A stretch of 61,960 nucleotides of DNA. Origin: JBBCJM01 sp037190175. Lineage in GTDB: Bacteria; Pseudomonadota; Alphaproteobacteria; Rhodobacterales; Rhodobacteraceae. The stretch covers positions 1 through 61,960 of the forward strand of contig JBBCJM010000134.1 of the NCBI GenBank assembly GCA_037190175.1, given 5' to 3'. Position numbers and translations under genes: made by a program. Within the stretch, counting starts at the first letter, position 1; every line of letters begins with the position of its first letter. Shown piece after piece: positions 16,737 to 25,062 of the stretch. The notes under the pieces were generated by a model, which was not told the origin of the DNA, made no database searches, and worked only from the letters and a program-made list of their open reading frames with translations.

Positions 16737-18692
16737 ATGCACCTGATCGACCTGCCCGACCAGCCGATCCCGCTGCCCGACGGCACCCGCCTGTCGGCCC
16801 GGCTCTGGCGCCCGGCCTCCGGGCCCCCCGTCCCGGCGATCCTGGAGTTCATTCCCTACCGCAAGTCCGACGGCACGCGGGTGCGCGACGAGACCATCCA
16901 TCCGTTCTGGGCCGCGCAGGGCTATGCCTGCCTGCGGGTGGATCTGCGCGGCTCGGGCGACAGCGGGGGGCTGCTGGCAGATGAATACACGGAGCAGGAG
17001 CTGCAAGACGCCTGCGCGGTGATCGCCTGGGCGGCGGCGCAGCCCTGGTGCAGCGGCCGGGTGGGGATGATGGGGAAAAGCTGGGGCGCGTTCAACGCGC
17101 TGCAGACCGCCGCCCTGCGCCCGCCCGCACTCGCCGCGGTGATCGCGGTCTGCGGCACGGTGGACCGTTTCGCCGACGACATCCATTTCAAGGGCGGCGC
17201 CCTGATGGGCGAGAACCTGGGCTGGGCCGCCACCATGCTCTCCTACCAGTCCCGCCCGCCCGACCCGGCGCTGCGCCTCGACTGGCGGGCGGAATGGCGG
17301 CAGAGGCTGGAGCACCTGCCCTTCCTCGCCCCCCTCTGGGCCGGGCACCAGAGCCGGGACGGCTACTGGCGCCACGGCTCGGTCTGCGAGCACTGGGCGG
17401 CGATCGGGGTGCCGGTGCTGGGCCTCGGCGGCTGGGCGGACGGCTACATGAACATGGCCCTCGCGCTGGTCGAGCACCTGCCCCGGGCGCAGGCGGTGAT
17501 CGGCCCCTGGGTGCACCAGTACCCCCATACCGCGGTGCCGGGGCCGCGGATCGGCTTTCTGCAGATGGGCCTGCGCTGGTGGGACCGCTGGCTGAAGGAC
17601 GCGCCCAACGGCGCGGAACATGACCGGCCCGTGCGGCTCTATCTGCAGGACGCCGCGCCGCCCGACCCCTGCGCCGCCGCCCGCCCCGGCCGCTGGATCG
17701 CCGAGCCCGCCTGGCCCTCGTCCCGCATCGCCTTCCGCACGATCCCGCTGACCCCGCAGGGCCTGGGCGGTGCGCCCGGCCCGCTGGACCGGCTGCTGGA
17801 CAGCCCCCAGCACCTGGGGATGGCGGGCGGGGAATACTTTCCGACCGGGTTGAACGGGGAGCTGCCGGACGACCAGCGGGAGGACGACGCGCTGTCGGCC
17901 TGCTTCGAGACCGGGCCGCTGGCGGAGCCCTGCGACCTCCTGGGCCGCCCCGTGCTGCGGCTCACCCTGACCTCCGCCGGCCCCCGCGCCCATCTGGTCG
18001 CCCGGCTCTGCGCGGTGGCGCCGGACGGCGCGTCGAGCCGGATCAGCCACGGCGTCCTGAACCTCTGCCACCGCGACGATCCCGGCGCGCCGCGGGACGT
18101 GCCGGTGGGCGGCCCCTTCGAGGCCAGCCTGACGCTCGACACCTGCGCGGTGCGGCTGCCCGCGGGCCATCGCCTGCGGCTGGCGCTCTCGACCACCTGC
18201 TGGCCGCTGGTCTGGCCGACCGCCCGGCCGGCGGGACTGCGGCTGGTGGCGGGGGAGCTGACCCTGCCCGAACTGACCGCCGCCGGGGACTGGAGCCCCC
18301 CGCCGCCCCTCGTTCCCGACCCCGCGCCGGTGGAGGCGCTCACGCCGCCCAAGGCCGCGCGGCGGGTGGAGCACGACCTGATCGCCGGCACCCGGACGCT
18401 GGTGATCGAGGACGACACCGGCCGCCAGCGGCTGGCCACCGGGCTGACGGTGGGCGAAAGCTTCACCGAACGCTGGCAGATCCACCCCCGGGACCCGCTC
18501 TCGGCCCGCGCCGCCATCCGCTGGCACCAGCACCTCTCGCGCGAGGGCTGGAGCGTGGAGGTCGACACCGCCTGCACCATGACCGCCAGCGAGACCGACC
18601 TGCACCTGACGGCCACGCTGACCGCGCGGGAGAACGGCGCCGAAGTTCTGCGCCGGGTGTGGAGCGAGAAAGTCCCGCGCCGCTGGGCCTGA
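16737..18692 (+). CDS. CocE/NonD family hydrolase (X-Pro peptidase-like)
   Basis: Alpha/beta hydrolase of the S15/CocE type, 651 residues. Features are a substrate-entry segment LEFIPYRKSDGTRVRDE, an oxyanion region LRVDLRGSGDSGG, a nucleophile motif GMMGKSWGA near residue 115, an Asp-bearing loop GWADGYMN, and WVHQYPH carrying the likely catalytic His. The C-terminal third is the beta-jelly-roll PepX_C domain. It hydrolyses acyl esters, amides or X-Pro peptides; the substrate is unknown. ATG 16737 follows AGGAG by four bases. There is no signal peptide. Confidence 0.9.
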   Translation: MHLIDLPDQPIPLPDGTRLSARLWRPASGPPVPAILEFIPYRKSDGTRVRDETIHPFWAAQGYACLRVDLRGSGDSGGLLADEYTEQELQDACAVIAWAAAQPWCSGRVGMMGKSWGAFNALQTAALRPPALAAVIAVCGTVDRFADDIHFKGGALMGENLGWAATMLSYQSRPPDPALRLDWRAEWRQRLEHLPFLAPLWAGHQSRDGYWRHGSVCEHWAAIGVPVLGLGGWADGYMNMALALVEHLPRAQAVIGPWVHQYPHTAVPGPRIGFLQMGLRWWDRWLKDAPNGAEHDRPVRLYLQDAAPPDPCAAARPGRWIAEPAWPSSRIAFRTIPLTPQGLGGAPGPLDRLLDSPQHLGMAGGEYFPTGLNGELPDDQREDDALSACFETGPLAEPCDLLGRPVLRLTLTSAGPRAHLVARLCAVAPDGASSRISHGVLNLCHRDDPGAPRDVPVGGPFEASLTLDTCAVRLPAGHRLRLALSTTCWPLVWPTARPAGLRLVAGELTLPELTAAGDWSPPPPLVPDPAPVEALTPPKAARRVEHDLIAGTRTLVIEDDTGRQRLATGLTVGESFTERWQIHPRDPLSARAAIRWHQHLSREGWSVEVDTACTMTASETDLHLTATLTARENGAEVLRRVWSEKVPRRWA

Positions 18693-18694
18693 CC

Positions 18695-18764
18695 GGCGCG
18701 CTCCTCGCTTCCTCACGGTCGCTCCTCGCCAGCGAAGAGCGCCCGACAGGGAGCGATGAGCGCC
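18695..18764. repeat. Imperfect long inverted repeat between converging genes
   Basis: The left arm (18695-18730) and right arm (18731-18764) pair over about 25 positions with a few gaps. The motif AGCGAAGAGCGCC...GCGATGAGCGCC is shared with the longer hairpin at 23857-23926. It occupies nearly the whole gap between the hydrolase and the ABC permease, so it probably serves as a bidirectional terminator. Confidence 0.6.
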
Positions 18765-18766
18765 CC

Positions 18767-19555
18767 CTACCGCCCCCGCGCCCGCAGCCGCGCCTCCAGC
18801 CGGCGCAGGAGCAGCGACAGCCCGACCGTCATGGTCAGGTAGATCAGCGCCACCACGTTGTAGGTCTCGAAATAGCGGAAGTTGCCGGCCGCGGTCACCT
18901 TGCCCAGCTGGGTCACATCCGTCACCCCCAGCACCGAGACCAGCGAACTGTCCTTCACCATGGCCACGAAGTCGTTGCCCAAGGGCGGCAGCACGGTGCG
19001 GATCGCCTGCGGGAAGACCACATGCCGGAACCGCTGCCAGCGGCCCAGGCCCAGCGCCTGCGCCGCCTCGATCTGGCCCTTGTCGACCGACTGCAGCCCG
19101 GCGCGGAACACCTCGGCTAGGAAGGCGGAATAGGCGATGGCAAGGGCCGCCACCGCGCGCCACAGCAGCGGGAAGTCCCGCGTGCGCCACTCCGGCGCGC
19201 CCAGCGGGCTGGCGACCTCGTTCCAGGCCCAGACCAGCCCGGGGGCGGCCACGAAGGCCACATAGAGCAGCAGCACGATGATCGGGACCCCGCGGATCAC
19301 CTCGATCCACAGCCGCGCCGCCTGCCGCACCACGATCCAGCGCGAGCCGGAGGCCAGCGCCAGCCCCAGTCCCATCACCGCCGCTGCGGCGAAGGCCACC
19401 AGCGTGACCATCACGGTGATGGCGATTCCCCGGCGCAGCACGTCCAGCACCCGGGCATAGACCGGATCCGACAGGATCGCCCAGAACAGCCAGGCGCCGG
19501 TCAGCACCAGCACCACGAACCACCAGGGAAAGTCCTTGTCGGGCGCGGGGCTCAT
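18767..19555 (-). CDS. Polar amino acid ABC transporter permease
   Basis: Inner-membrane permease of the HisM/GlnP family, 262 residues. It has several hydrophobic helices, the family segment WIEVIRGVPIIVLLLYVAF, and the EAA loop EVFRAGLQSVDKGQIEAAQALGL with GNDFVAMVKDSSLVSVLGV downstream. It would import an amino acid together with the binding protein encoded ten bases upstream. No ATPase gene is visible on either side, and a second permease is also absent. The ATPase must be encoded elsewhere, or be shared. Confidence 0.92.
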   Translation of the reverse strand: MSPAPDKDFPWWFVVLVLTGAWLFWAILSDPVYARVLDVLRRGIAITVMVTLVAFAAAAVMGLGLALASGSRWIVVRQAARLWIEVIRGVPIIVLLLYVAFVAAPGLVWAWNEVASPLGAPEWRTRDFPLLWRAVAALAIAYSAFLAEVFRAGLQSVDKGQIEAAQALGLGRWQRFRHVVFPQAIRTVLPPLGNDFVAMVKDSSLVSVLGVTDVTQLGKVTAAGNFRYFETYNVVALIYLTMTVGLSLLLRRLEARLRARGR

Positions 19556-19565
19556 CGCGGGGGCG

Positions 19566-20345
19566 TCAGCCGCCCATCTTGAACTCGAGGAACCATTTCC
19601 TGTCCAAGGCCTCGATGGTCCCGTCCGCCTTCATCGCCGCGATGGCGGCGTTGATCGGCTCCACCAGATCCGAGCCCTTGGGGAAGATGAAGCCGAAGTC
19701 CTCGGTCCCCAGCTTTTCCCCAACGATCTTCAGCCCGCCGTTGGAGGCCGCCACATAGCCCGCCCCCGCGGTGCCGTCGGTCAGCACCAGGTCCACGTCG
19801 CCGGAACGCAGCGCCTCCACCCCCGCGCCGAAGGTCTCGAACTTCACGATGCGGGGGTTGTCCTCCTGCCCGTCCAGCACCTCGTAGACGCCGACGTAGA
19901 AGGGCGTGGTGCCGGGCTGGGCGGCCATCAGGAGATCGGGGTCGGCGGCGAAGCCCGCGGCGTCGGAGAACCGCTCCTCGTCGCCGCGCACCATCATCAC
20001 CATCTCGGACCGCATGTAGGGGTCGGAGAAGTCCACCAGTTCCATCCGGTCCTCTCGGATGGTGATCCCGGTCATGCCCAGGTCGAACTGGCCCTGCGAG
20101 ACGGCGGGGATCATCGCGTCCCAGCTGATGGTCTGGTAGTCGACCGTCAGGTTCAGCCGCCGGGCGATCTCGGCCATGGCGTCGTATTCCCAGCCCACGG
20201 CCCGGTCGCCCTGCATGAACTGCAAGGGCGGATAGGCGTTCTCGACCGCCACGGCCACCTCGCGCCCGCCGAGGTCGGGCAGGGTCTGGGCGGCGGCGGG
20301 CAGGGCGGCGAAAAGGGCGACGGCGGCGGCGGCGAGGGTTCTCAT
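19566..20345 (-). CDS. Amino acid ABC transporter substrate-binding protein
   Basis: Periplasmic solute-binding protein family 3, 259 residues. It has a Sec signal peptide (MRTLAAAAVALFAALPAAAQ, cleavage after AAAQ or nearby). The ligand-binding segments VAVENAYPPLQFMQGDRAVG, WEYDAMAEIARRLNL and DLGMTGITIREDRME are typical of polar amino acid receptors, with the binding Arg in the last segment. ATG 20345 is chosen because it begins the signal peptide. It is the first gene of the two-gene transport unit. Confidence 0.92.
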   Translation of the reverse strand: MRTLAAAAVALFAALPAAAQTLPDLGGREVAVAVENAYPPLQFMQGDRAVGWEYDAMAEIARRLNLTVDYQTISWDAMIPAVSQGQFDLGMTGITIREDRMELVDFSDPYMRSEMVMMVRGDEERFSDAAGFAADPDLLMAAQPGTTPFYVGVYEVLDGQEDNPRIVKFETFGAGVEALRSGDVDLVLTDGTAGAGYVAASNGGLKIVGEKLGTEDFGFIFPKGSDLVEPINAAIAAMKADGTIEALDRKWFLEFKMGG

Positions 20346-20410
20346 GGCCCGGGCTCCTCTGGGGTGGCGGCGGGCACAGTATGGCGCGGGCCGCGGCGCT
20401 CTCCAAGGGC

Positions 20411-21130
20411 TCAGCCGGGATGCGCGCGCACCTCGTCCAGCAGGGTGTCGATCTCCGGGTCCTCGATCCCCAGCGCCTGCAACTGCGCGGCGATGCCCTC
20501 CAGATAGGCCCGGCTGGTGCCGAAATCCCCCCGGCCGGTGGCCAGATAGCCCACCTGCACCGCCCGCGGCAGGTGCACGATCTGGGCCGAGGCCGGGTTG
20601 GCCACGAAGGCCAGCGCCTCCACCGGGCCGTGGTCGGTCTCCACCGGCAGGAAGCGCGGCAGATAGGGGTCGGCGAGCGCCTCGCGCCGCCAGACCACCT
20701 CGGCCTCGACCTCGGCCTCCGCCGCCGCGATGCGGAAGACGAGGCCGGTGCAGTCGCCGCCCGGCGCCTCGGCCAGCCCGGCCTGCAACCCCGGCGCCTC
20801 GGGCGTGCCGCGGGCGCCGAAGGTGTCGAGCAGGCAGAACCGCCGGGCATAGCCCGCCACCCGCCCCAGCCGCACCTCGGCGAAGCGGAAGGCCGGGTCC
20901 CACATCAGCGAACCATAGGCGAAGACCCAGATGTCGGCCCCGTAGCGGGGGCCGAGGAGCGCGCGGCGCCGCGCCTCGCGCTCCTCGTCCGAGAACCGCC
21001 AGTCGGGCGGGAAGCCGCGGGCGGCCATCTCGGCGTCATGGTCGGCGGGGCGGAAATGGCGGAAGCGCGAGGTCTCGGGCTCGCCGATGCGGCCGCGCAG
21101 GGCGGGGTGGTGGCGGAACGGGTCGCTCAT
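20411..21130 (-). CDS. ChaC-like gamma-glutamylcyclotransferase
   Basis: Cytoplasmic enzyme of the ChaC family, 239 residues, which splits glutathione into 5-oxoproline and Cys-Gly. The nucleotide-like loop VFAYGSLMWDPAF and the RRFCLLDTFGARGTPEAPGL segment are diagnostic. The catalytic Glu expected after the YGSL domain is probably in the segment FLPVETDHG or VEAEVVWRRE; I cannot fix it by eye. It is the last gene of the coaBC-dut-moeB-like chain, overlapping the preceding stop as ATGA. Confidence 0.88.
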   Translation of the reverse strand: MSDPFRHHPALRGRIGEPETSRFRHFRPADHDAEMAARGFPPDWRFSDEEREARRRALLGPRYGADIWVFAYGSLMWDPAFRFAEVRLGRVAGYARRFCLLDTFGARGTPEAPGLQAGLAEAPGGDCTGLVFRIAAAEAEVEAEVVWRREALADPYLPRFLPVETDHGPVEALAFVANPASAQIVHLPRAVQVGYLATGRGDFGTSRAYLEGIAAQLQALGIEDPEIDTLLDEVRAHPG

Positions 21131-22155
21131 CCGCAGGCCCCGCAGCCCGGGCGGCGGGCGATCTCGATCACCCGGGTCTCGGCATGGAGCGCGTCGTGGA
21201 TCATCAGCCGGCCTTGCAGCGTGGTGCCCGCCCCGGTCAGGTGCTTCAGCGCCTCGGTCGCCATGATCGTGCCGATGACGCCGGGCAGGGTGGCCAGCAC
21301 CCCGGCCTCGGCGCAGGTCGGCACCATGCCGGGGGCCGGGCGCACGGGGAAGACGCATTCGTAGCAGGGCGCGCCCGCGGCCGGGTGCCAGAGCGAGACC
21401 TGCCCCTCCCACTGGGTGATCGCCCCGGAAATCAGGGGCTTGCCCAGCCGCGCCGCCACCCGGTTGACCATGTAGCGGGTGTCGAAGTTGTCGGTCCCGT
21501 CCAGGATCAGGTCATAGTCGGCGAACAGCGCCTCGGCATCGAGTTCGGTCAGCCGGCGGTGATAGGGGCGGATTTCGACGAAGGGGTTGACCGCCCGCAT
21601 CGCCGCCTCGGCCGAGAAGACCTTGGGCATCCCGATCCGCGCGTCGGTATGGATCACCTGCCGTTGCAGGTTCGAGCCCTCCACCGCGTCGTCGTCCACC
21701 ACCCCGATGGTGCCCACCCCGGCGGCGGCAAGGTAGAGCAGCACCGGCGCCCCCAGCCCCCCGGCGCCCACCACCAGCACGCGGGCCGCTTTCAGTTGCC
21801 GCTGCCCGGTGCCGCCGAGTTCGCGCAGCATGATGTGGCGGGCGTAGCGGTCGAGTTCGGCGGGGGAGAAGGGGGAGGCGGTGGTTGCCACGGGCGCCGG
21901 TTGCGCCCGGGCCTTGAGCCGGCCCAGCAGATGCCGATACCCCACGACCGCCGCCACCAGCACCGCGAGCCCCAGCCAGACCCGCGCCTCGCCGCCCGTC
22001 GCCTGCCGCAGGGGGTGGCCGACGGGCAGGATCAGGTGCAGCAGCACCACGCCCGCCCAGACCGCGCCCAGCATCGCCAGCCGCTGCCGCAGCGGCGCGC
22101 CCAGCCACAGGCCCAGGCCCCAGAGACCGGCCATCAGCGCCAGCACGGCCGCCAT
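21127..22155 (-). CDS. moeB: HesA/MoeB/ThiF family adenylyltransferase with N-terminal membrane segments
   Basis: E1-like enzyme that adenylates the C-terminus of a sulfur-carrier protein (MoaD or ThiS type). The E1 domain starts near residue 88 (FSPAELDRYARHIMLRELGG) with the ATP loop VLVVGAGGLGAPVLLYLAAAG and the DGTDNFDTRYMVN motif. One CxxC (CYEC) and the terminal CGAC form the zinc site. The first 75 residues contain about three hydrophobic helices, unusual next to E. coli MoeB and implying membrane tethering. There is no rhodanese domain. It starts at ATG 22155, overlapping the dut stop. The family is sure; moeB versus thiF is less so. Confidence 0.85.
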   Translation of the reverse strand: MAAVLALMAGLWGLGLWLGAPLRQRLAMLGAVWAGVVLLHLILPVGHPLRQATGGEARVWLGLAVLVAAVVGYRHLLGRLKARAQPAPVATTASPFSPAELDRYARHIMLRELGGTGQRQLKAARVLVVGAGGLGAPVLLYLAAAGVGTIGVVDDDAVEGSNLQRQVIHTDARIGMPKVFSAEAAMRAVNPFVEIRPYHRRLTELDAEALFADYDLILDGTDNFDTRYMVNRVAARLGKPLISGAITQWEGQVSLWHPAAGAPCYECVFPVRPAPGMVPTCAEAGVLATLPGVIGTIMATEALKHLTGAGTTLQGRLMIHDALHAETRVIEIARRPGCGACG

Positions 22156-22622
22156 CAGCCCCTCCCGGTGGAGCCGAAGCCGCCGGCGCCGCGGGGGGTC
22201 TCGTCCAGCGCCGCCACCTCGGCGAAGCCCGCGCGGACCACCGGGGCCACCACCATCTGCGCGATGCGCTCGCCATGGGCGAGGGTGAAGGGCTGGTCGC
22301 CGAGGTTCACCATCGCCACCCCCAGCGGCCCGCGGTAGTCCCAGTCGATGGTGCCGGGGGTGTTGGGCAGGGTGATCCCGTGCCTGAGCGCGAGGCCGGA
22401 GCGCGGGCGGATCTGCACCTCGTAGCCCTCGGGGATGGCGATGCGCAGCCCGGTGGGCACCAGCGCCCGCTGCATGGGGGCGAGCGTCAGGCCCTGCGCG
22501 CGCTGGTCCGCCGGCAGGTTGGCGCGGATGTCGGCCCCCGCCGCGCCGGCGGTGGCATAGGCGGGCAGGGGCACGGTCGGATCCGCCCAGTCCTCGCGCA
22601 GCACAAGGATGGTCACGCTCAT
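22155..22622 (-). CDS. dut: dUTP diphosphatase
   Basis: Trimeric dUTPase hydrolysing dUTP to dUMP and PPi, limiting uracil in DNA. The 155 residues carry the five family motifs in order: AGAAGADIRA, PRSGLALRHG, NTPGTIDWDYRG (with the catalytic Asp), GERIAQMVVAPV, and the C-terminal RGAGGFGSTGRG flap. ATG 22622 overlaps the coaBC stop, so it is translated behind coaBC, a pairing seen widely in bacteria. Confidence 0.96.
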   Translation of the reverse strand: MSVTILVLREDWADPTVPLPAYATAGAAGADIRANLPADQRAQGLTLAPMQRALVPTGLRIAIPEGYEVQIRPRSGLALRHGITLPNTPGTIDWDYRGPLGVAMVNLGDQPFTLAHGERIAQMVVAPVVRAGFAEVAALDETPRGAGGFGSTGRG

Positions 22623-23812
22623 CCCAGTGCACCGGCGATGCGGGCGGCCAGCCGGCGGGCGACCTCGGCCTTGGGCAGCCGGGGCCATTCCTCGGCCCCC
22701 GCCGCGTCGATGATCGTCACCGCGTTCTCGGCCCCGCCCATGATCCCGGTGCCCGGCGACACGTCGTTGGCCACGATCCAGTCGCAGCCCTTGCGCGCCC
22801 GCTTGGCGGTGGCATGGGCGATCACCTGATCGGTCTCGGCGGCGAAGCCCACCACCAGACGGGGGCGTATGGGGCTGCGGGCGACGGTCGCCAGGATGTC
22901 GGGGTTCTCCACCAGATCCAGCGCGGGCGGCTTGCCCGAGCCGTCCTTCTTCACCTTGTTCCCCACCGCCCGCGCCACCCGCCAGTCGGCCACCGCCGCC
23001 GCCATCACCGCGGCATCGGCCGGCAGCGCGGCCTCCACCGCCGCCAGCATCTCGGCCGCCGTCTGCACCGCCCGCACCGTCACCCCCGGGGGCGGCGGCA
23101 CCGTGGCGGGGCCGGTCACGAAGGTCACCCGCGCGCCCAGGTCGCGCAGCGCCGCGGCCAGCGCCGCCCCCTGCGCGCCGGAGGAGCGGTTGGCGATATA
23201 GCGCACCGGGTCGATGGGCTCATGGGTGGGGCCGGAGGTGACGATGACGTGCCGCCCCTTCAGCGGGCCGTTCCCCAGCGCCGCGCCGATGGCCGCCAGG
23301 ATCTCCGCCGGCTCGGCCATCCGCCCGGGGCCGAACTCGCCGCAGGCCATGGCGCCCGCGTTGGGGCCGACCGTCAGGATGCCGTCAGCGACGAGCGTAG
23401 CGAGGTTGCGCCGGGTCGCCGGATGCTCCCACATCCGCACGTTCATCGCCGGGGCGATCAGCACCCGCTTGTCGGTGGCCAGCAGCAGGGTGGAGGCCAG
23501 GTCGTCCGCCCGCCCCCCGGCCATCTTCGCCATCAGGTCGGCGGTGGCCGGGGCCACCACGATCAGGTCGGCGGCGCGGCTGAGCTGGATATGCCCCATC
23601 TCCGCCTCGTCGGTCAGGTCGAAGAGGTCGCGGTAGACCTTCTGCCCCGCCAGCGCCGAGAGGCTGAGCGGCGTCACGAACTCCGCCCCCGCGGCGGTCA
23701 GCACCGGGGTGACCCGCGCGCCCTCGGCGGTCAGCAGCCGGATCAGCTCCAGCGCCTTGTAGGCGGCGATCCCGCCCCCCACGATCAACAGGATATGCCG
23801 CCCGGCCAGCAT
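22619..23812 (-). CDS. coaBC: Bifunctional phosphopantothenoylcysteine decarboxylase/synthetase
   Basis: Two steps of coenzyme A synthesis: CTP-dependent coupling of cysteine to 4'-phosphopantothenate, then FMN-dependent decarboxylation. It has 397 residues. The N-terminal CoaC half shows GGGIAAYKALELIR, APAMNVRMWEHPA and the clamp GAMACGEFGPGRM with its active Cys. The CoaB half starts at KGRHVIVTSGPTHEPIDPVR near residue 190 and contains ANDVS. ATG 23812 gives the standard N-terminus. The long hairpin at 23857-23926 sits in its presumed 5' leader. It is the head gene of coaBC-dut-moeB-like-chaC-like. Confidence 0.96.
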   Translation of the reverse strand: MLAGRHILLIVGGGIAAYKALELIRLLTAEGARVTPVLTAAGAEFVTPLSLSALAGQKVYRDLFDLTDEAEMGHIQLSRAADLIVVAPATADLMAKMAGGRADDLASTLLLATDKRVLIAPAMNVRMWEHPATRRNLATLVADGILTVGPNAGAMACGEFGPGRMAEPAEILAAIGAALGNGPLKGRHVIVTSGPTHEPIDPVRYIANRSSGAQGAALAAALRDLGARVTFVTGPATVPPPPGVTVRAVQTAAEMLAAVEAALPADAAVMAAAVADWRVARAVGNKVKKDGSGKPPALDLVENPDILATVARSPIRPRLVVGFAAETDQVIAHATAKRARKGCDWIVANDVSPGTGIMGGAENAVTIIDAAGAEEWPRLPKAEVARRLAARIAGALG

Positions 23813-23856
23813 CGCGCTCCCCTTTGCCCGTCCACGGGTGTAAGCGCGGCCGCGGG

Positions 23857-23926
23857 GCTCATCAAGCCTGCCGGCTTTCTTCGCTGGCGCGATCCCGAGC
23901 GAAGAGAGCCGGAAGGCTCGATGAGC
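23857..23926. repeat. 29-bp hairpin between divergent coaBC and cobU
   Basis: The left arm 23857-23885 (GCTCATC A AGCCT G CCGGCT T TCTTCGCT) pairs with the right arm 23898-23926. Of 29 positions, 26 are Watson-Crick pairs, one is a G-U wobble and two are mismatches, around a 12-base loop. Such length is well beyond a normal terminator, and the site is between divergent promoters, where a terminator is not expected. It shares the TCTTCGCTGGCG/GATGAGC core with the element at 18695-18764, so it looks like a mobile or REP-like hairpin. Confidence 0.85.
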
Positions 23927-23965
23927 GGCTTCCGTTTCCCGGGCCGGCCCGCCATAAGCCGTCGG

Positions 23966-24499
23966 ATGGATGGGTCGAGGCTGGCACTGGTGATCGGGGG
24001 CGCGCGGTCGGGCAAGTCGGCCTTCGCCGAGCGGCTGGTGGCGGCCTCGGGCCGGCCGCGGCTCTACATCGCCACGGCGCAGGCATGGGACGAGGAGATG
24101 GCCGCCCGCATCGCCCACCATCGCGCCAGGCGGGAGGGGTGGACGACCGTGGAGGCGCCGCACGACCTGGTCGGCGCCCTGGCCCGGGTGCCCGCGGGTG
24201 CGGCGGTGCTGGTCGATTGCGCCACGCTCTGGCTCTCGAACCGGATGCTGGCGGGCGCCGACCTGACGGCCGAGGCCGAGGGGCTGGTCGCGGCGCTGGC
24301 CGCCTGCGCGAGCCCGGTCACGGTGGTGAGCAACGAGGTCGGGCTCTCCATCGTGCCCGACACCCCGCTGGGCCGGCGATTCCGCGACGAACAGGGCCGG
24401 CTCAACCAGCGGCTGGCGGCGGCGGCCGGGCTGGCGGTGGCGGTCTGGGCCGGGCTGCCCCTGGTGCTGAAGGGGCGGCTGCCCGAGGGGCTGGGATGA
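23966..24499 (+). CDS. cobU: Bifunctional adenosylcobinamide kinase/adenosylcobinamide-phosphate guanylyltransferase
   Basis: Cobalamin nucleotide-loop assembly enzyme (also called CobP), 177 residues. It has the Walker A-type VIGGARSGKSAFAERL at the N-terminus, the YIATAQAWDEEMAARIAHHRARR segment carrying the guanylylated His, VDCATLWLSNRM and VSNEVGLSIVPD. ATG 23966 begins the protein close to the P-loop. The stop overlaps the downstream phosphatase start as ATGA, linking it to an enzyme that may act in the same pathway. No other cobalamin genes lie in the window. Confidence 0.94.
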   Translation: MDGSRLALVIGGARSGKSAFAERLVAASGRPRLYIATAQAWDEEMAARIAHHRARREGWTTVEAPHDLVGALARVPAGAAVLVDCATLWLSNRMLAGADLTAEAEGLVAALAACASPVTVVSNEVGLSIVPDTPLGRRFRDEQGRLNQRLAAAAGLAVAVWAGLPLVLKGRLPEGLG

Positions 24500-25053
24500 C
24501 CCGGCTCTGGCTGGTGCGCCACGGGCCCACCCATTTGAAGGGACTGACCGGCTGGACCGACCTGCCGGCCGATCTCTCCGATGCCGCCGCGCTGGCCCGC
24601 CTGCGCGCCCGGCTGCCCGCGGCGCCGGTGGTCTCCTCCGACCTTGCCCGCGCCGTGGCCACCGCCGACGCGCTGGGCGCGGACCGCAGGCTGCCGCACG
24701 ACCCCCGCCTGCGCGAGATTCATTTCGGCGCCTGGGAGGGGCTGACCGCGGCCGAGGCCGAGGCCCGCGACCCCGCCCTCGCCCGCCCGTTCTGGGACGG
24801 CGCCGCCCGCGCCCCCGGCGGCGAGGGGTGGGAGGACATGAGCGCGCGGGTGCTGGGGGCGCTTGCCGCGCTGGCCGGGCCGCCCGACCTGATCGTGGTC
24901 GCGCATCTGGGCCCCATCCTCGCCGCGCATCAGCGCGCCGCGGGGCTCACCATCGTCGAGACGCTGGCGCGGACGGTGGCGCCCCTGTCGCTGACGCGGG
25001 TGGAGATCGCCGCCACCGGCTGGCGGGCCGGCCCGGTGGGCGAGCCGGCCTGA
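24496..25053 (+). CDS. Histidine phosphatase, probable alpha-ribazole phosphatase (CobC-like)
   Basis: Phosphoglycerate-mutase-like phosphatase, 185 residues. The phospho-accepting RHG is in LWLVRHGPTH at the N-terminus, with SSDLARAVATADAL, the acid HFGAWEGL and the second His in VVAHLGPI. Coupling to cobU by ATGA overlap suggests dephosphorylation of alpha-ribazole phosphate in cobalamin synthesis. The family is secure, the substrate is inferred from context. Confidence 0.85.
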   Translation: MTRLWLVRHGPTHLKGLTGWTDLPADLSDAAALARLRARLPAAPVVSSDLARAVATADALGADRRLPHDPRLREIHFGAWEGLTAAEAEARDPALARPFWDGAARAPGGEGWEDMSARVLGALAALAGPPDLIVVAHLGPILAAHQRAAGLTIVETLARTVAPLSLTRVEIAATGWRAGPVGEPA

Positions 25054-25062
25054 GGGGCGCCG

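Noticed and set aside
21127..22632. 501-residue frame that would make the MoeB-like protein start upstream inside dut
   Set aside because: The extra N-terminus is an out-of-frame reading of dut. The ATG at 22155 with ATGA coupling to dut is the better start.
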